A DNA stretch of 15,285 bases from an uncultured Collinsella sp. GTDB taxonomy: Bacteria; Actinomycetota; Coriobacteriia; Coriobacteriales; Coriobacteriaceae. The notes under the pieces were generated by a model, which made no database searches, had not been told where the DNA came from, and saw nothing but the letters and a program-made list of their open reading frames with translations. A program made the position numbers and the translations under genes. The stretch's first letter is position 1, and every line of letters starts with the position of its first letter. This document shows positions 14,491-15,285 of this stretch, one piece after another. The stretch is taken from assembly GCA_959027945.1 (NCBI GenBank), contig CAUFRO010000045.1, forward strand, positions 1 to 15,285, given 5' to 3'.

Positions 14491-14647
14491 TGACGAGCGC
14501 CCTCTTCCTTTTCAACTGACACACTAGATAAACCGTTGGAAGGATACGCCGCTCACCGAAAAACACCACCGTCCACCGACTCATTAACACAACGTTCATA
14601 TTTGACCCACAACAAAACGGCCACGATCCCAAACGGGACCGCAGCCG

Positions 14648-14671
14648 CCTGTCAAAGACACTATAGACAGG
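14648..14671. promoter_or_regulatory. Inverted repeat upstream of larA
   Basis: CCTGTC (14648-14653) and GACAGG (14666-14671) are exact complements 12 nt apart, and TGTC-AAA-GACA (14650-14660) is nested within. A consensus-like TTGACA (14655-14650, minus strand) overlaps the left arm, although no good -10 is found at 17 bp. It is a candidate operator for larAD about 160 bp upstream of the start. Confidence 0.35.
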
Positions 14672-14729
14672 ATGATTTACGCAGCGCCGAGGCAAACATC
14701 TAGTCCGAGACGTACGCACGTAAGCCATT

Positions 14730-14758
14730 TTGCATAAATTCGTTAATTAATTGCATAA
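14730..14758. promoter_or_regulatory. TTGCATAA direct repeats, 21 bp apart, flanking TTAATTAA
   Basis: TTGCATAA occurs at 14730-14737 and again at 14751-14758, exactly two helical turns apart, with the palindrome TTAATTAA (14743-14750) just before the second copy. Such phased AT-rich boxes are typical of regulator binding; ArgR-type boxes look somewhat like this. No gene start is close by, so the target is unclear. Confidence 0.35.
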
Positions 14759-14970
14759 GATGGCGCATGGATTTCTGGCCATAACTGGGTAGTACCCTCC
14801 GGAGCGTGCATTTTTGCGAGTATTCAGCATCGCGGGATAAGATTTTGGTGCCAAAAATCTTTCAAAAGGTAGATAGTCCTCATGACTCGACCCATCTGGA
14901 TAGCATGCGGCGAGAAACCAGCCATATATGATCGTCGCCAAAGCCCAATCGTCGTGCAAAAGCATCAACA
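14740..14970. other. Low-GC block without a convincing gene
   Basis: This block is clearly lower in GC than the genes beside it. An open minus-strand frame of 74 codons crosses it, but it has poor codon use for this genome and no recognisable motif, so I do not call it a gene. It contains a hairpin at 14839-14861 (AAGATTTTGG against CCAAAAATCTT, one bulged base). It could be a relic of a transferred gene or a conserved non-coding element. The rest of 14491-15095 holds nothing else I recognise. Confidence 0.35.
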
Positions 14971-15095
14971 AAGGCAGCGAAAGCCGGCTATGGCCTTATG
15001 CATCAATCTTTGGCTGCTGAAAACTCCGTTTTTTGCACGTCGCCCCAAGCACCACCCTCACCCAGCGGCTGATCCGCCGAAGACCGGACATCGCA

Positions 15096-15222
15096 GGGCC
15101 CGCCATTAGTTTACTTTTAGGCACACTCCGCAGGACGCAAGAAGCCCTCGCCGCACGAAGTGCGCAGCGAGGGCTTCTTGCATGTCCGAGGACGTGCCTA
15201 AAAGTAAACTAATGGCGGGCCC
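15096..15222. repeat. 127-nt palindromic hairpin element, copy 2
   Basis: Same length and plan as the element at 12281-12407. The outer 29-bp stem (15096-15124 with 15194-15222) is perfect, and the inner 15-bp stem (15137-15151 with 15167-15181) is perfect in this copy. The apical CGCAC-GAA-GTGCG is identical. The arms differ from copy 1 at 8 of 29 positions, each compensated on the other side. The 69-nt interior is identical at 66 positions. Bases directly outside (GCA on the left, GG on the right) are also shared. Confidence 0.92.
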
Positions 15223-15243
15223 GGACGACTACAGGGCTATCGA

Positions 15244-15285
15244 TTACCCCGTGTTCTGCAATCCTGCCGAGACGCCGGTCACAGT
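15244..15285 (-). CDS. Possible 3' end of a minus-strand gene cut by the window edge
   Basis: The last 42 bases read on the minus strand as 13 sense codons ending in TVTGVSAGLQNTG and a TAA stop. The stop is 21 nt before the hairpin element, matching the arrangement of larD and copy 1 (24 nt). Codon use is acceptable but the stretch is too short to identify. A plus-strand frame starting at an ATG at 15212 inside the hairpin arm is also open to the edge; only one can be real. Confidence 0.3.
   Translation of the reverse strand, partial: TVTGVSAGLQNTG

Noticed and set aside
13216..14493. Open plus-strand frame of 425 codons opposite larA
   Set aside because: Antisense to LarA, whose active-site residues are all present. 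No recognisable features on the plus strand.
14882..15109. Small plus-strand protein of 75 aa between larA and the second hairpin
   Set aside because: No ribosome binding site at good spacing, composition rich in His, Arg and Pro typical of a chance frame, and no recognisable motif.
15212..15285. Plus-strand gene starting at the ATG in the right arm of the second hairpin
   Set aside because: The 24-codon frame looks protein-like to the window edge, but it has no ribosome binding site and its ATG sits in a stem. The first element has an ATG at the same position followed by only a 12-codon frame.

Overview
This 15.3-kb window is a GC-rich bacterial chromosome segment. The gene set and protein sequences (an EbgA/EbgC beta-galactosidase pair, a lactate racemase locus, AspRS, short SerB) fit a gut Coriobacteriia, most likely a Collinsella. 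That assignment rests on recalled family resemblance and codon use, not on a search.

Layout, left to right. (1) 1-300: a GC-rich palindrome, an AT-rich non-coding block and the terminator of the next gene. (2) 299-5383, all minus strand: an APC-superfamily amino-acid transporter (YjeM/GadC-like), then ebgC and ebgA, whose coding regions are 3 nt apart. (3) 5384-6776: an intergenic region with three LacI-type operators around a recognisable promoter, then a divergent LacI-family regulator that probably controls ebgAC. (4) 6777-7080: a tandem array of about 62-bp hairpin units, each with its own self-complementary arms, followed by the aspS terminator. (5) aspS (minus) and serB (plus), divergent housekeeping genes. 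(6) 9761-14490: a lactate racemase locus in two convergent units. larB-larC-tetR runs rightward and larA-larD runs leftward. LarB and LarC help make the nickel-pincer nucleotide cofactor, LarA uses it to interconvert D- and L-lactate, and LarD is the aquaporin-like channel partner. LarE and the C-terminal (LarC2) half of LarC are not in the window. (7) 14491-15285: almost 800 bp without a convincing gene. It holds direct and inverted repeats, a low-GC block, a large hairpin element and possibly the 3' end of a minus-strand gene.

The strongest unexplained signal is a pair of 127-nt palindromic elements (12281-12407 and 15096-15222). Both have perfect 29-bp outer stems that differ at 8 positions between copies, every change being compensated in the opposite arm. 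The 69-nt inner core is almost identical (66/69), including the unpaired loop strands. The hairpin array at 6782-6983 shows the same kind of arm covariation in an unrelated sequence family. Together they suggest that this genome carries intergenic hairpin families kept by selection on structure or by a copying mechanism that maintains self-complementarity.
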